A stretch of DNA of 6,507 nucleotides, taken from NCBI GenBank assembly GCA_905480065.1, contig CAJQOV010000031.1, positions 1 to 6,507 of the forward strand, given 5' to 3'. This DNA is from an uncultured Gammaproteobacteria bacterium (GTDB lineage: Bacteria; Pseudomonadota; Gammaproteobacteria; UBA9214). A program made the translations under genes and the position numbers. Shown one piece after another: positions 1-6,380 of this stretch. A model generated the notes under the pieces. It saw only the letters and a list, made by a program, of their open reading frames with translations, was not told the origin of the DNA and ran no database searches. Every line of letters starts with the position of its first letter. Within the stretch, counting starts at the first letter, position 1.

Positions 1-18
1 CCTGATCCACACGGTCAT
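1..18 (-). CDS. Start of a further operon gene, probably ABC-type transport auxiliary lipoprotein (partial)
   Basis: Only six codons are visible (ATG at 18-16, reading MTVWIR) before the window ends. A GGGAG Shine-Dalgarno motif (30-26 on the minus strand) lies 7 nt upstream, inside the 3' end of the MCE gene. The MCE stop codon (23-21) is 2 nt from this ATG, so translation is probably coupled. In operons of the order STAS-permease, ATPase, single-MCE protein, the next gene usually encodes a small outer-membrane-directed auxiliary lipoprotein of the PqiC/YmbA (DUF330) type. That identity is inferred from gene order alone: six residues cannot show a lipobox or any domain. The start itself is well supported; the product name is not. 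Confidence 0.45.
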
Positions 19-20
19 CT

Positions 21-947
21 CTACTCTCCCGGGCCCGGCGTTTCCAGCTGATTTCCATACAACAGCACGCGCGGGTCTTCCTCCAGCTTGGCACTGACTG
101 CACGGAGACTCTCCGCCAGGGCTTGCAACTCGGTAATCAGTGCGCCCAGTTCCGGCAAGGTCCGACGGGTAAATTGCTGTACGCCGGGGCCGCTACCGCC
201 AACATATGTGCTCAGTCCGTCACTCACAGCAGTTACCTTGACAGCCATCGTCTCAAACGAGCGCGCTGTCTCGTTTGCCTGCGCCAGCAACGGTTGCAGG
301 TCCTCGCTGGCCGTCGCGCTGTTCTCCAGCAGCCTGGCTATATTCACCAGACTCCGGTCCATTTCATCCTTGCGATTTGCGATGGTCCCGGTAATCTCAC
401 TGAGATTGGCCATGATCTGCCTGGCGGATTCCCTGCCTTCGGCATCAAGTAACTGTGCCAGCCGGTTGGCAATAGCGTTGATATTGGCAATCAGTTCGCT
501 GCTGCTGGTATCAAGCCGGGCAAAGAAAGAGGGTGAGGATTTGATCACCGGATACTCCTGACCAGCACCGGCTTGCAGTAACGGCGAGTGCAACCCGCCA
601 CCCTTGAGATCGACGAAGGCGATACCCGTCAGACCCTGTACGGCAAGTTCCGCTTCCGTGTCCACCCGGATCGGTGTCGAGGACACCACAGCGAGGGTAA
701 GCTGCACCTGGTCAGGGACAGCCGGATTGAGCTCGATGCGGGTAACCTTGCCCACCTCCACGCCGCGATATTTCACCGGCGCATCAAGATACAGGCCGGC
801 CACCGATTCATCCATGTACACCCGATAGGTAATGTAGTTTGTGGAGTAATCACCCAGCGCCAGCCACAACGTAATAGCCAGCCAGACCAGTGCAAACACG
901 ATCACGAACAACCCGACCAGCGCATTGTTTATACGACGGTTTAACAT
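21..947 (-). CDS. MCE (MlaD-family) lipid-transport protein, inner-membrane anchored
   Basis: This is the substrate-binding/periplasmic subunit of an MCE-type ABC lipid transporter, 308 residues. Residues 1-8 are short and basic, followed by one hydrophobic anchor at about 9-31, giving an N-in, periplasm-facing topology. A single MCE domain spans about 38-117, with the typical stretches VAGLYLDAPVKYRGVEVGKV and LTGIAFVDLKGG. The rest (about 145-300) has few prolines and glycines, is rich in Ala, Leu, Glu, Ser and Asn, and is probably a long helical or coiled-coil tail. That makes the protein much longer than E. coli MlaD (about 183 residues) but with one MCE domain, unlike PqiB or LetB. The ATG start overlaps the ATPase gene's 3' end by 7 bp and has a GGGA motif 6 nt upstream. 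In the family, MCE domains form hexameric rings on the permease dimer and conduct lipids. The substrate here is unknown. Confidence 0.9.
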   Translation of the reverse strand: MLNRRINNALVGLFVIVFALVWLAITLWLALGDYSTNYITYRVYMDESVAGLYLDAPVKYRGVEVGKVTRIELNPAVPDQVQLTLAVVSSTPIRVDTEAELAVQGLTGIAFVDLKGGGLHSPLLQAGAGQEYPVIKSSPSFFARLDTSSSELIANINAIANRLAQLLDAEGRESARQIMANLSEITGTIANRKDEMDRSLVNIARLLENSATASEDLQPLLAQANETARSFETMAVKVTAVSDGLSTYVGGSGPGVQQFTRRTLPELGALITELQALAESLRAVSAKLEEDPRVLLYGNQLETPGPGE

Positions 948-1735
948 TTGCGTTCCCGTGTGCCCCTGGCCCGTGGACCTTCAAAATATTCACGAATATG
1001 CGGTTGTGTCGAGTTCGACAAGGCACGCATGCTGTCAATGCCCTGTATTCTACCATCCCCCAGCACCGCCACGCGGTCAGCCACATCCCACAGCGAATCG
1101 AGGTCATGCGTCACCATCAGCACGGTCAGGCCGAGCAGATCCTTCAGTTTCAGTATCAGCTGATCGAACAATCCGGCACTGGTAGGGTCGAGCCCGGATG
1201 TGGGCTCATCCAGGAACAGGATTTCGGGCTCCAGCACCATGGCACGCGCCAGTGCCGCACGCTTCGTCATACCACCACTCAGTTCACTGGGATACAAACC
1301 GGCGGCGGCCGGCGGCAATCCTGCCTGCGCAATTTTTATGCTTGCCAGCGAGTCGATCATCGCATCATCCAGCTCCGTGTGTTCGCGCAATGGCAGGCCG
1401 ACATTTTCCAGCACGGTCAGCGCACTGAACAGTGCGCCCTGCTGAAACAACACACCGAGACGGCAGCGCAGCGCATCCGCGTTCGGCTCATCGATGCCGA
1501 CCAGTTCGGTACCAAACAGGCGGATCGATCCTCCATCCGGCGTGTGCAGCATGATCATCTCGCGAAGCAGGGTGCTCTTGCCGCTACCGCTGCCACCGAC
1601 CAGCGCCAGTACCTCGCCCCGGTAGACATCGAGATCGACGCCGTCATGGATCACGCGCTCACCGAATAACGTGCGTACCCCACGCAGACTGATGACCACT
1701 TCCCGCCCGCTGCCGGCATCCGGCATAGGAGTCAT
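941..1735 (-). CDS. MlaF-like ATPase of the MCE-type ABC lipid transporter
   Basis: This is the cytoplasmic nucleotide-binding subunit that powers the adjacent permease. Numbered from the ATG at 1735 (264 residues), all ABC motifs are present: Walker A GGSGSGKST at 47-55, Q-loop FQQGALF near 97-103, signature LSGGM at 152-156, Walker B ILFLDE at 172-177 followed by PTSGLDP, and the switch histidine in VTHD at 210. The LSGGM signature, followed by a KRAALARAM helix, is characteristic of the MlaF/Ttg2A branch. An in-frame TTG at 1744 would add three residues and overlap the permease stop (TTGA), but its Shine-Dalgarno spacing would be only 1 nt. From the ATG at 1735, GGGAG lies 10 nt upstream, so I chose that. 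The gene sits between permease and MCE subunits in the usual order. The C-terminal 15 residues or so are basic and lie beyond the core fold. Confidence 0.93.
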   Translation of the reverse strand: MTPMPDAGSGREVVISLRGVRTLFGERVIHDGVDLDVYRGEVLALVGGSGSGKSTLLREMIMLHTPDGGSIRLFGTELVGIDEPNADALRCRLGVLFQQGALFSALTVLENVGLPLREHTELDDAMIDSLASIKIAQAGLPPAAAGLYPSELSGGMTKRAALARAMVLEPEILFLDEPTSGLDPTSAGLFDQLILKLKDLLGLTVLMVTHDLDSLWDVADRVAVLGDGRIQGIDSMRALSNSTQPHIREYFEGPRARGTRERKC

Positions 1736-1740
1736 GCTGA

Positions 1741-2856
1741 TCAAACTCCCAGTATGCTGAACAGGATCGAGAACATGGCATCAACGATGATGACCAGGAA
1801 TATCGACTGCACCACGCTCACCGTGGTATGCCGGCCGACACTTTCAGCACTGCCAGACACCCGGAATCCCTGGTAACAACCGACCACAGCGATGATCGCG
1901 GCGAATACCGGCGCCTTGACGAGACCGATCATGAAAGTGGTATAGCTGATCGCCTCACCGAGCCGGGAAATAAAGGCGTTATAACCGATACCGAGCTGCG
2001 TGCTGGCCATGAACATACCGCCGAATATAGACATCACATCGGAGTACACCGTGAGTAAAGGCAACACGATGAGCAACGACAGCAGCTTGGGCAGCACCAG
2101 CATGTCAACCGGCGGAATCCCCATCGTTTGCAGTGCATCGACTTCCTCGCGCACCTGCATGGTGCCGATCTTTGCCGTGTAGGCAGACCCGGTGCGGCCA
2201 CAAACGAGGATCGCCGTCAGCAACGGCGCCAGCTCGCGCAGCATGGAATGCCCCACCAGATCGGCGATATAGATATTCGCACCATACAGCTTGAGCTGGA
2301 CAGCGCCCTGGTAGGCGATCACCACCCCCATCAGAAACGAAAGCAGGCCTACAATCGGCAGCGCCTTGAAACCGGTTTCAAACATATCATCCAGCAGTTC
2401 GGTCCAGCGCACGCGACCGGGGTGCAGCACGGTGCGCAGCAGGGCAATTACCGTTTCACCGATAAATGACAGGAAGCCGATCAGGTTTTCCCCTATACCA
2501 GCAGTGCGATCCAGCCACGATGGTGGCTTGCGTTCCGCTAACGGGGCCTGCGTTTTCCCGGCGACCGATTCGACAAATTCCAGCAAGCGTTGCCAGGATG
2601 CGTCCAGCAGTTGCCACTCCAGGGTGCCGCCTGCCGCCTCGGTACGCTTGCGCAACTCCAGCAACAACCAGGCACCGGCGCTGTCCATGGCTGCGATACC
2701 GGCGCCATCAACAGACAGCGTAGTACCGGCCGGCAACACCAGTTTGCGCAGCGCGGAACGCAAGCCGGCCAGATGGCCTACCGTCCAGCTGCCGCTGCAA
2801 TGCAGGGTCTCGTCAAGCAGGTGCAATTCGGCCGGGCTGTCGATGTGATCGGGCAT
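1741..2856 (-). CDS. MlaE-family ABC lipid transporter permease with N-terminal STAS domain
   Basis: This is the integral inner-membrane permease, 371 residues, in two parts. Residues about 8-100 resemble a STAS domain like MlaB; the sequence VDGAGIAAMDSAGAWLLLEL (49-68) is the strand-loop-helix that carries the conserved D-S/T-x-G element, here D58-S59-A60-G61. Residues about 115-371 are an MlaE domain with hydrophobic segments near 121-143, 163-186, 205-225, 252-283 and 307-331, and a C-terminal one at 346-370. Between them is the cytoplasmic coupling sequence REEVDALQTMGIPP (236-249), matching the family's E-x-x-D-A-L-x-x-M-G pattern. In E. coli MlaB and MlaE are separate proteins; here they are fused, which is common in single-MCE systems. 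The ATG at 2856 is the only possible start after the upstream epmA stop, but no good Shine-Dalgarno motif precedes it, suggesting weak or coupled initiation. Confidence 0.92.
   Translation of the reverse strand: MPDHIDSPAELHLLDETLHCSGSWTVGHLAGLRSALRKLVLPAGTTLSVDGAGIAAMDSAGAWLLLELRKRTEAAGGTLEWQLLDASWQRLLEFVESVAGKTQAPLAERKPPSWLDRTAGIGENLIGFLSFIGETVIALLRTVLHPGRVRWTELLDDMFETGFKALPIVGLLSFLMGVVIAYQGAVQLKLYGANIYIADLVGHSMLRELAPLLTAILVCGRTGSAYTAKIGTMQVREEVDALQTMGIPPVDMLVLPKLLSLLIVLPLLTVYSDVMSIFGGMFMASTQLGIGYNAFISRLGEAISYTTFMIGLVKAPVFAAIIAVVGCYQGFRVSGSAESVGRHTTVSVVQSIFLVIIVDAMFSILFSILGV
1746..1750 (-). promoter_or_regulatory. Ribosome binding site that decides the ATPase start
   Basis: The minus strand reads GGGAG here, within the last codons of the permease gene. 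It lies 10 nt before the ATG at 1735 but only 1 nt before the in-frame TTG at 1744. The spacing favours the ATG, although 10 nt is slightly long. Confidence 0.5.
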
Positions 2857-2907
2857 GGCTACAGTTTCAGAGATATAGCCACGGGTTACAAGGCCTGGAG
2901 CGGCTGC

Positions 2908-3909
2908 TCAGGCACGCTCGAACGGGAACGCCAGCACATCGGACAGACAGCGCGCCCCGCAGGCAAGCATCAGCAGGCGATCCACCCCAAGCGCCACACC
3001 GGCACAATCCGGCAATCCGCTGGACAGGGCAGCCAGCAATCTTTCATCCGCGGGAACAATGGGCAAGCGGCGCTGTTTTCGCTGCGCGAGCTCGGCGTCA
3101 AAGCGGCTGCGCTGCTCATCGGCATCGGATAATTCATGAAAGCCGTTGGCGAGTTCCATGCCATTGAGATACGCCTCAAAGCGCGATGCGACCGGTGGAT
3201 TGCCGCGGCGAATCCGTGCGAGTGCCGCCTGGCTGGCCGGATAATCACGTACGAACACCAGCCCCGCTCCCAGGCGGGGTTCGATCACCTGTGTCATGAC
3301 CAGGTCGTGCCAGTCATCCAGGCTTGCGTCCTGCATACCGACCGGCACCACGGCGTGTTTATCCGCCAGCAGGTTGGCCAGCTCGGTGACCCCGGCAAGC
3401 AACGGATCCAGACCTGCGAATTCAATGAACAGGTCACGCCAGGCCCAGTGATGCACACCGCCAAGCGGCAGAATACCGTCCAGCACGGTTGCCAGCAGGC
3501 GCTCCACCTCGTCCATCAGGTCGAGGTGGTCATAGTCGGTGCGATACCACTCCAGCAAGGTGAATTCCGGATTGTGATTGCATCCCGACTCACCATCGCG
3601 AAACACCTTGCATAACTGGTAGATGGACCCGCTACCCGCTGCCAGCAGTCGCTTCATGGCAAATTCCGGCGATGTATGCAGGTATAACTGCCGGCCCCGC
3701 AGCGGGCCTGGCCCATGGTAGGCGCTCTGGAAACTGGCCAGGTGGGGAGAGGTTACGGCCGCAGCCGACAGTGCCGGTGTATCCACCTCCAGCACCCCGG
3801 CCCGGTCAAAGAAGGTACGGATACGTCGCAGCAGCCTGGCGCGCAGCCGCAGCACATCCAGCGCAGCTGCCGGCCGCCAGTCGCTTTGCAGGGAGGGAAA
3901 ATCAGCCAA
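2908..3909 (-). CDS. epmA: EF-P--(R)-beta-lysine ligase EpmA (PoxA/GenX/YjeA)
   Basis: EpmA is a cytoplasmic paralogue of class II lysyl-tRNA synthetase. It activates (R)-beta-lysine with ATP and attaches it to Lys34 of EF-P instead of to a tRNA. The 333-residue protein begins almost directly with the catalytic core and lacks the N-terminal anticodon-binding domain of LysRS, as expected (E. coli EpmA has 325). Motif 1 is around GVLEVDTPALS (38-48). Motif 2 is FRDGESG followed by HNPEFTLLEWYR (103-123). Motif 3 is GVALGVDRLLML (304-315). Ala306 aligns with E. coli Ala298, the residue known to favour beta-lysine over alpha-lysine; LysRS has glycine there. ELANGFHEL (252-260) is also conserved. 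The start is a TTG at 3909, 14 bp after the efp stop, without a clear Shine-Dalgarno motif; no alternative start lies close by and the N-terminus aligns well. efp and epmA are probably co-transcribed. Confidence 0.95.
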   Translation of the reverse strand: MADFPSLQSDWRPAAALDVLRLRARLLRRIRTFFDRAGVLEVDTPALSAAAVTSPHLASFQSAYHGPGPLRGRQLYLHTSPEFAMKRLLAAGSGSIYQLCKVFRDGESGCNHNPEFTLLEWYRTDYDHLDLMDEVERLLATVLDGILPLGGVHHWAWRDLFIEFAGLDPLLAGVTELANLLADKHAVVPVGMQDASLDDWHDLVMTQVIEPRLGAGLVFVRDYPASQAALARIRRGNPPVASRFEAYLNGMELANGFHELSDADEQRSRFDAELAQRKQRRLPIVPADERLLAALSSGLPDCAGVALGVDRLLMLACGARCLSDVLAFPFERA

Positions 3910-3923
3910 GGTGCGAGGGAATA

Positions 3924-4493
3924 CTATTCCTTGGCGCGACTGACATATTCACCGGTACGGGTGTCGATCTTGAGTACATCACCAATCTCGATGAACAGCG
4001 GCACACGCACCACCGCACCGGTTTCCAGGGTTGCCGGCTTGCCACCGCCACCCGAGGTATCGCCGCGCACGCCGGGATCGGTTTCGACCACTGCCAGGTA
4101 AACAAAATTCGGTGGTGTAACAGCCAGCGGATTTCCATTCCACAGGGTCACCATGCACATGTCCTGCTCTTTCAGCCACAGCTTCGCGTCACCGACAGCG
4201 GTGGCTTCTGCTGCCTGTTGCTCGTAGGATACCGGGTGCATGAAGTGCCAGAACTCGCCATCGCTGTAGAGAAACTGCAGATCGATATCCATGACGTCTG
4301 CCGCCTCCACCGTTTCACCGGACTTGAAGGTACGTTCGATAACCCGGCCGGTCTTGAGATTGCGAATTCTTACCCGGTTGAATGCCTGGCCCTTGCCGGG
4401 TTTGACAAATTCGTTTTCAATTACGGCGCATGGATCTCCGTCCAGCATGATCTTGAGGCCACTCTTGAATTCGTTGGTGCTGTAGGATGCCAT
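3924..4493 (-). CDS. efp: Elongation factor P
   Basis: EF-P binds between the ribosomal P and E sites and promotes peptide bond formation at consecutive prolines. The 189-residue protein matches E. coli EF-P (188) nearly end to end. It has the N-terminal KOW-like domain, with FVKPGKGQAF at 29-38 and the modifiable lysine exactly at position 34. The middle OB domain follows, then the C-terminal OB domain with the signature region GDTSGGGGKPATLETGA and the end GEYVSRAKE. Lys34, rather than the arginine found in the EarP-dependent EF-P branch, fits the beta-lysylation enzymes encoded on both sides. The ATG at 4493 gives the expected N-terminus (MASYSTNEFKSGLKIMLDG); an AGGA motif lies about 13 nt upstream, which is rather far. 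Only about 40 bp separate it from divergent epmB, so its promoter probably lies within the epmB 5' region. Confidence 0.98.
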   Translation of the reverse strand: MASYSTNEFKSGLKIMLDGDPCAVIENEFVKPGKGQAFNRVRIRNLKTGRVIERTFKSGETVEAADVMDIDLQFLYSDGEFWHFMHPVSYEQQAAEATAVGDAKLWLKEQDMCMVTLWNGNPLAVTPPNFVYLAVVETDPGVRGDTSGGGGKPATLETGAVVRVPLFIEIGDVLKIDTRTGEYVSRAKE

Positions 4494-4540
4494 GTGTGCT
4501 GTTTAATCCTGAATGAGTGTACAAAACGCCGGCTATGATA
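4494..4540. promoter_or_regulatory. Compact divergent efp/epmB control region
   Basis: The start codons of efp (minus) and epmB (plus) are 23 bp apart if epmB uses the GTG at 4517, or 41 bp apart if it uses the ATG at 4535. Both transcripts must start here or inside the opposite gene. On the minus strand TATCAT (4540-4535) resembles a -10 box and would give a leader of about 35 nt for efp, but no good -35 box precedes it. On the plus strand TTTAAT (4502-4507) resembles a -10 box, again without a good -35. The location of regulation is reasonable; the individual boxes are guesses. Confidence 0.3.
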
Positions 4541-5551
4541 CCCCGAATACCGCATCCGGAACACCGGCCGGACTGGCAATCGCTGCTGGCCGGCGCTGTC
4601 CGAAGCTCGGAAGAATTGCTGCGCCTGCTGGAGCTTGACCCGCAGCAATTGAAAATCCAGCCCTTGTGCAGCGACTTTCCGCTGCGGGTACCGCACAGCT
4701 ACGTCCGCCGCATGGCCAAGGGTGACATCCATGACCCGTTGCTGCGCCAGGTCCTGCCGCTGGTCGAGGAAACCCTGCAGGTGGCCGGCTACAGTCACGA
4801 CCCGCTGGCCGAGCTGGCCGCAATGCCCAGTCCGGGGCTGCTGCACAAATATCATGGCCGCGCGCTGCTCACGGTAACCGGGGCCTGCGCAATACACTGT
4901 CGTTACTGTTTTCGCCGCCACTACCCGTACAGCGAAGCCAACCCGCTAAACAGTCACTGGGAGCAGTCGCTGGATTATCTCGGCCGGCACCCGGAAATCA
5001 ACGAGATCATCCTCAGCGGTGGCGACCCGCTCAGCCTGACCGATCTGCGCCTGCGGGAAATCACCACGCGCCTGTCGGCATTGCCACAGCTGCAAACGCT
5101 GCGAATACACACCCGGATACCGATCGTACTGCCAGAGCGGGTGGATGACGGTTTGCTGGCCTTGCTGGAACAGCAGCGCATGAAAGTCGTCATGGTGGTG
5201 CATTGCAATCATGCGAATGAAATCGACCCGGCCGTGCGGGGCGCATTGCAACTGCTTGCGTCGTCCGGGGCAACCCTGCTGAACCAGTCAGTGTTGCTGC
5301 AGGGTGTCAACGACAGCGCCAGCAGCCTGATTGATTTGAGCCGGACCTTGTTTTCGGCCGGCGTCCTGCCGTATTACCTGCATCAGCTTGACCATGTGCA
5401 CGGAGCAGCGCATTTTGCCATTGAAGACCGGCGGGCAGTGGCACTGATCGAGGCGGTGCGCAATGCCTTGCCAGGTTACCTGGTGCCAAGACTGGTACAG
5501 GAACAGCCAGGGGCACTTGCCAAGTCACCGCTGCAGTGCAGTAACAACTAG
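4535..5551 (+). CDS. epmB: EF-P beta-lysylation protein EpmB (lysine 2,3-aminomutase, YjeK)
   Basis: EpmB is a radical SAM, PLP-dependent aminomutase that converts (S)-alpha-lysine to (R)-beta-lysine, the donor for EF-P modification by EpmA. Numbered from the ATG at 4535 (338 residues; E. coli has 342), the cluster-binding motif CAIHCRYC lies at 118-125 (Cys118, 122, 125: CxxxCxxC). It is followed by FRRHYPYSE and the SAM-contacting SGGDPL at 161-166. Conserved blocks HCNHANEID, LLNQSVLLQGVND and LPYYLHQLDHVHGAAHF follow. Lys330 in GALAKSPL is the likely PLP Schiff-base lysine, by position. The short C-terminus, without the extra tail of clostridial lysine 2,3-aminomutase, fits EpmB. A GTG at 4517 would add six residues. 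Neither start has a clear Shine-Dalgarno motif, and I prefer the ATG because the distance to the conserved DW matches E. coli. The gene is divergent from efp and convergent with the acetyltransferase gene. Confidence 0.95.
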   Translation: MIPRIPHPEHRPDWQSLLAGAVRSSEELLRLLELDPQQLKIQPLCSDFPLRVPHSYVRRMAKGDIHDPLLRQVLPLVEETLQVAGYSHDPLAELAAMPSPGLLHKYHGRALLTVTGACAIHCRYCFRRHYPYSEANPLNSHWEQSLDYLGRHPEINEIILSGGDPLSLTDLRLREITTRLSALPQLQTLRIHTRIPIVLPERVDDGLLALLEQQRMKVVMVVHCNHANEIDPAVRGALQLLASSGATLLNQSVLLQGVNDSASSLIDLSRTLFSAGVLPYYLHQLDHVHGAAHFAIEDRRAVALIEAVRNALPGYLVPRLVQEQPGALAKSPLQCSNN

Positions 5552-5581
5552 CAGAGTACCGCCAACCATGGTCGGATCCCG

Positions 5582-6103
5582 CTAGTACAGGGCGACAAAC
5601 GGCTCCGGATATTCCACGTGGCCGCCACCGGACAGATTGCCCGGTTCGACTTCAAGCACGGTAAGCGCATCCTCCGGCGCCGGCAGATTGCAGGTCACCT
5701 GCAGATCTTTCGCCTGTACGAATCCAAACCGCTTGTAGTACTCGGGATGCCCCAGCACCACAATACTCCCGTATCCCTTCTCTTGCGCCAGCCGCACACT
5801 GGCCTGAATCAGCTCTGAACCAATGCCCCGGTGACTCTGTGATGGCACCACCGACATCGGTCCAAGGGCAAGCACGTGCTTTTCCTTGCCTCCCTTGCGC
5901 AGCGGAACCCGGGTCAGCAAAACATGCCCCACAATGCGCCCGCCCAGTTCGGCAACCAGGGACAGTTCCCGGTTAAAACTCGCTGACGCCCGTAACGCGC
6001 TGATCAGCCGGGCCTCGGCCTCTCCACCAAAGGCACTGATATGAACAACGTCAATGGCGCGGATATCTTCCCTGGCTTCCGGGCGGACGGTGATTGGTTG
6101 CAT
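5582..6103 (-). CDS. GNAT-family N-acetyltransferase (YhbS-like)
   Basis: This is a probable cytoplasmic acetyl-CoA-dependent N-acetyltransferase of 173 residues, a usual length for a single GNAT domain. The N-terminus ITVRPEAREDI is the first strand and helix. The acetyl-CoA pyrophosphate-binding motif A is LGPMSVVPSQSHRGIGSELI (80-99); the usual Q/R-x-x-G-x-G appears as SHRGIG, with serine in the first place. VVLGHPEYYKRFGFVQA (115-131) is the strand-plus-YYxRFGF signature typical of the YhbS/COG3153 group. The C-terminal stretch (GGHVEYPEPF) is also typical of that group. The substrate cannot be told from sequence. The ATG at 6103 has a good TGGAG motif 6 nt upstream. The gene appears to be a single transcription unit, converging on epmB with 30 bp between the stop codons, and has no evident functional link to EF-P. 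Confidence 0.88.
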   Translation of the reverse strand: MQPITVRPEAREDIRAIDVVHISAFGGEAEARLISALRASASFNRELSLVAELGGRIVGHVLLTRVPLRKGGKEKHVLALGPMSVVPSQSHRGIGSELIQASVRLAQEKGYGSIVVLGHPEYYKRFGFVQAKDLQVTCNLPAPEDALTVLEVEPGNLSGGGHVEYPEPFVALY

Positions 6104-6380
6104 GCGGTTCTCCAGGCTATTTCCCGCGGCATCGCACAGGCGTTGCGGGGATCATATTAAACATCCAATTTTCAGTTACTTGCATGCTAGCAGGAATTGG
6201 ATTACCAGGAAATACCCGCGCCGGGCAAATGCCAGCTGGCGCAGGTCGGGATGCGTATATAGGGAGTGCTCAAGAGAAACACCGGTTTGCCGAATAACCT
6301 GTGGTCGGGACCGGATCAATTGGGGCAGGCAAATTGCCATGCTTGCTGGCCGGTATGCAAAACGGGAAGTGAGGTCAGCG
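6104..6380. promoter_or_regulatory. Divergent intergenic region between the acetyltransferase and the right-edge gene
   Basis: This 277-bp stretch separates two divergently transcribed genes and I see no convincing gene in it. It is locally more AT-rich at 6150-6180. On the minus strand TATGAT (6156-6151) is a good -10 match that would give the acetyltransferase a leader of about 40 nt, though its -35 region is poor. For the plus strand, TATATA near 6256-6261 is a possible -10 box with no recognisable -35. Two short palindromes, GCCAGCTGGC (6231-6240) and GGCAAATTGCC (6328-6338), are of a length expected by chance in a window this size. Confidence 0.35.
6371..6374 (+). promoter_or_regulatory. 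Ribosome binding site that decides the start of the right-edge gene
   Basis: GAGG lies 6 nt before the GTG at 6381. Alternative in-frame starts at 6339 (ATG) and 6369 (GTG) have worse spacing or motifs, and would add residues that do not fit the expected start of a receiver-like domain. Confidence 0.5.

Noticed and set aside
890..1669. Long plus-strand open frame opposite the ATPase gene
   Set aside because: It lies antisense to a gene with all ABC motifs. Its translation is rich in Gln, His and Arg and has no recognisable domain.
3672..4538. Plus-strand open frame of 288 codons spanning the epmA/efp junction
   Set aside because: It is antisense to two clearly identified genes, is low-complexity in feel, and has no recognisable motif; a shadow of GC-rich codon use.
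5552..5581. Intrinsic terminator between epmB and the acetyltransferase gene
   Set aside because: The only inner symmetry is the ACCATGGT palindrome, which cannot form a proper loop, and there is no run of T on either strand.
6094..6297. Plus-strand open frame of 67 codons in the 277-bp spacer
   Set aside because: No Shine-Dalgarno motif, overlaps the start of the acetyltransferase gene, and contains no recognisable domain or signal peptide.
6328..6338. Palindrome GGCAAATTGCC as a possible operator
   Set aside because: Five-base arms of this kind are expected several times by chance in a window this long, and no flanking symmetry extends it.
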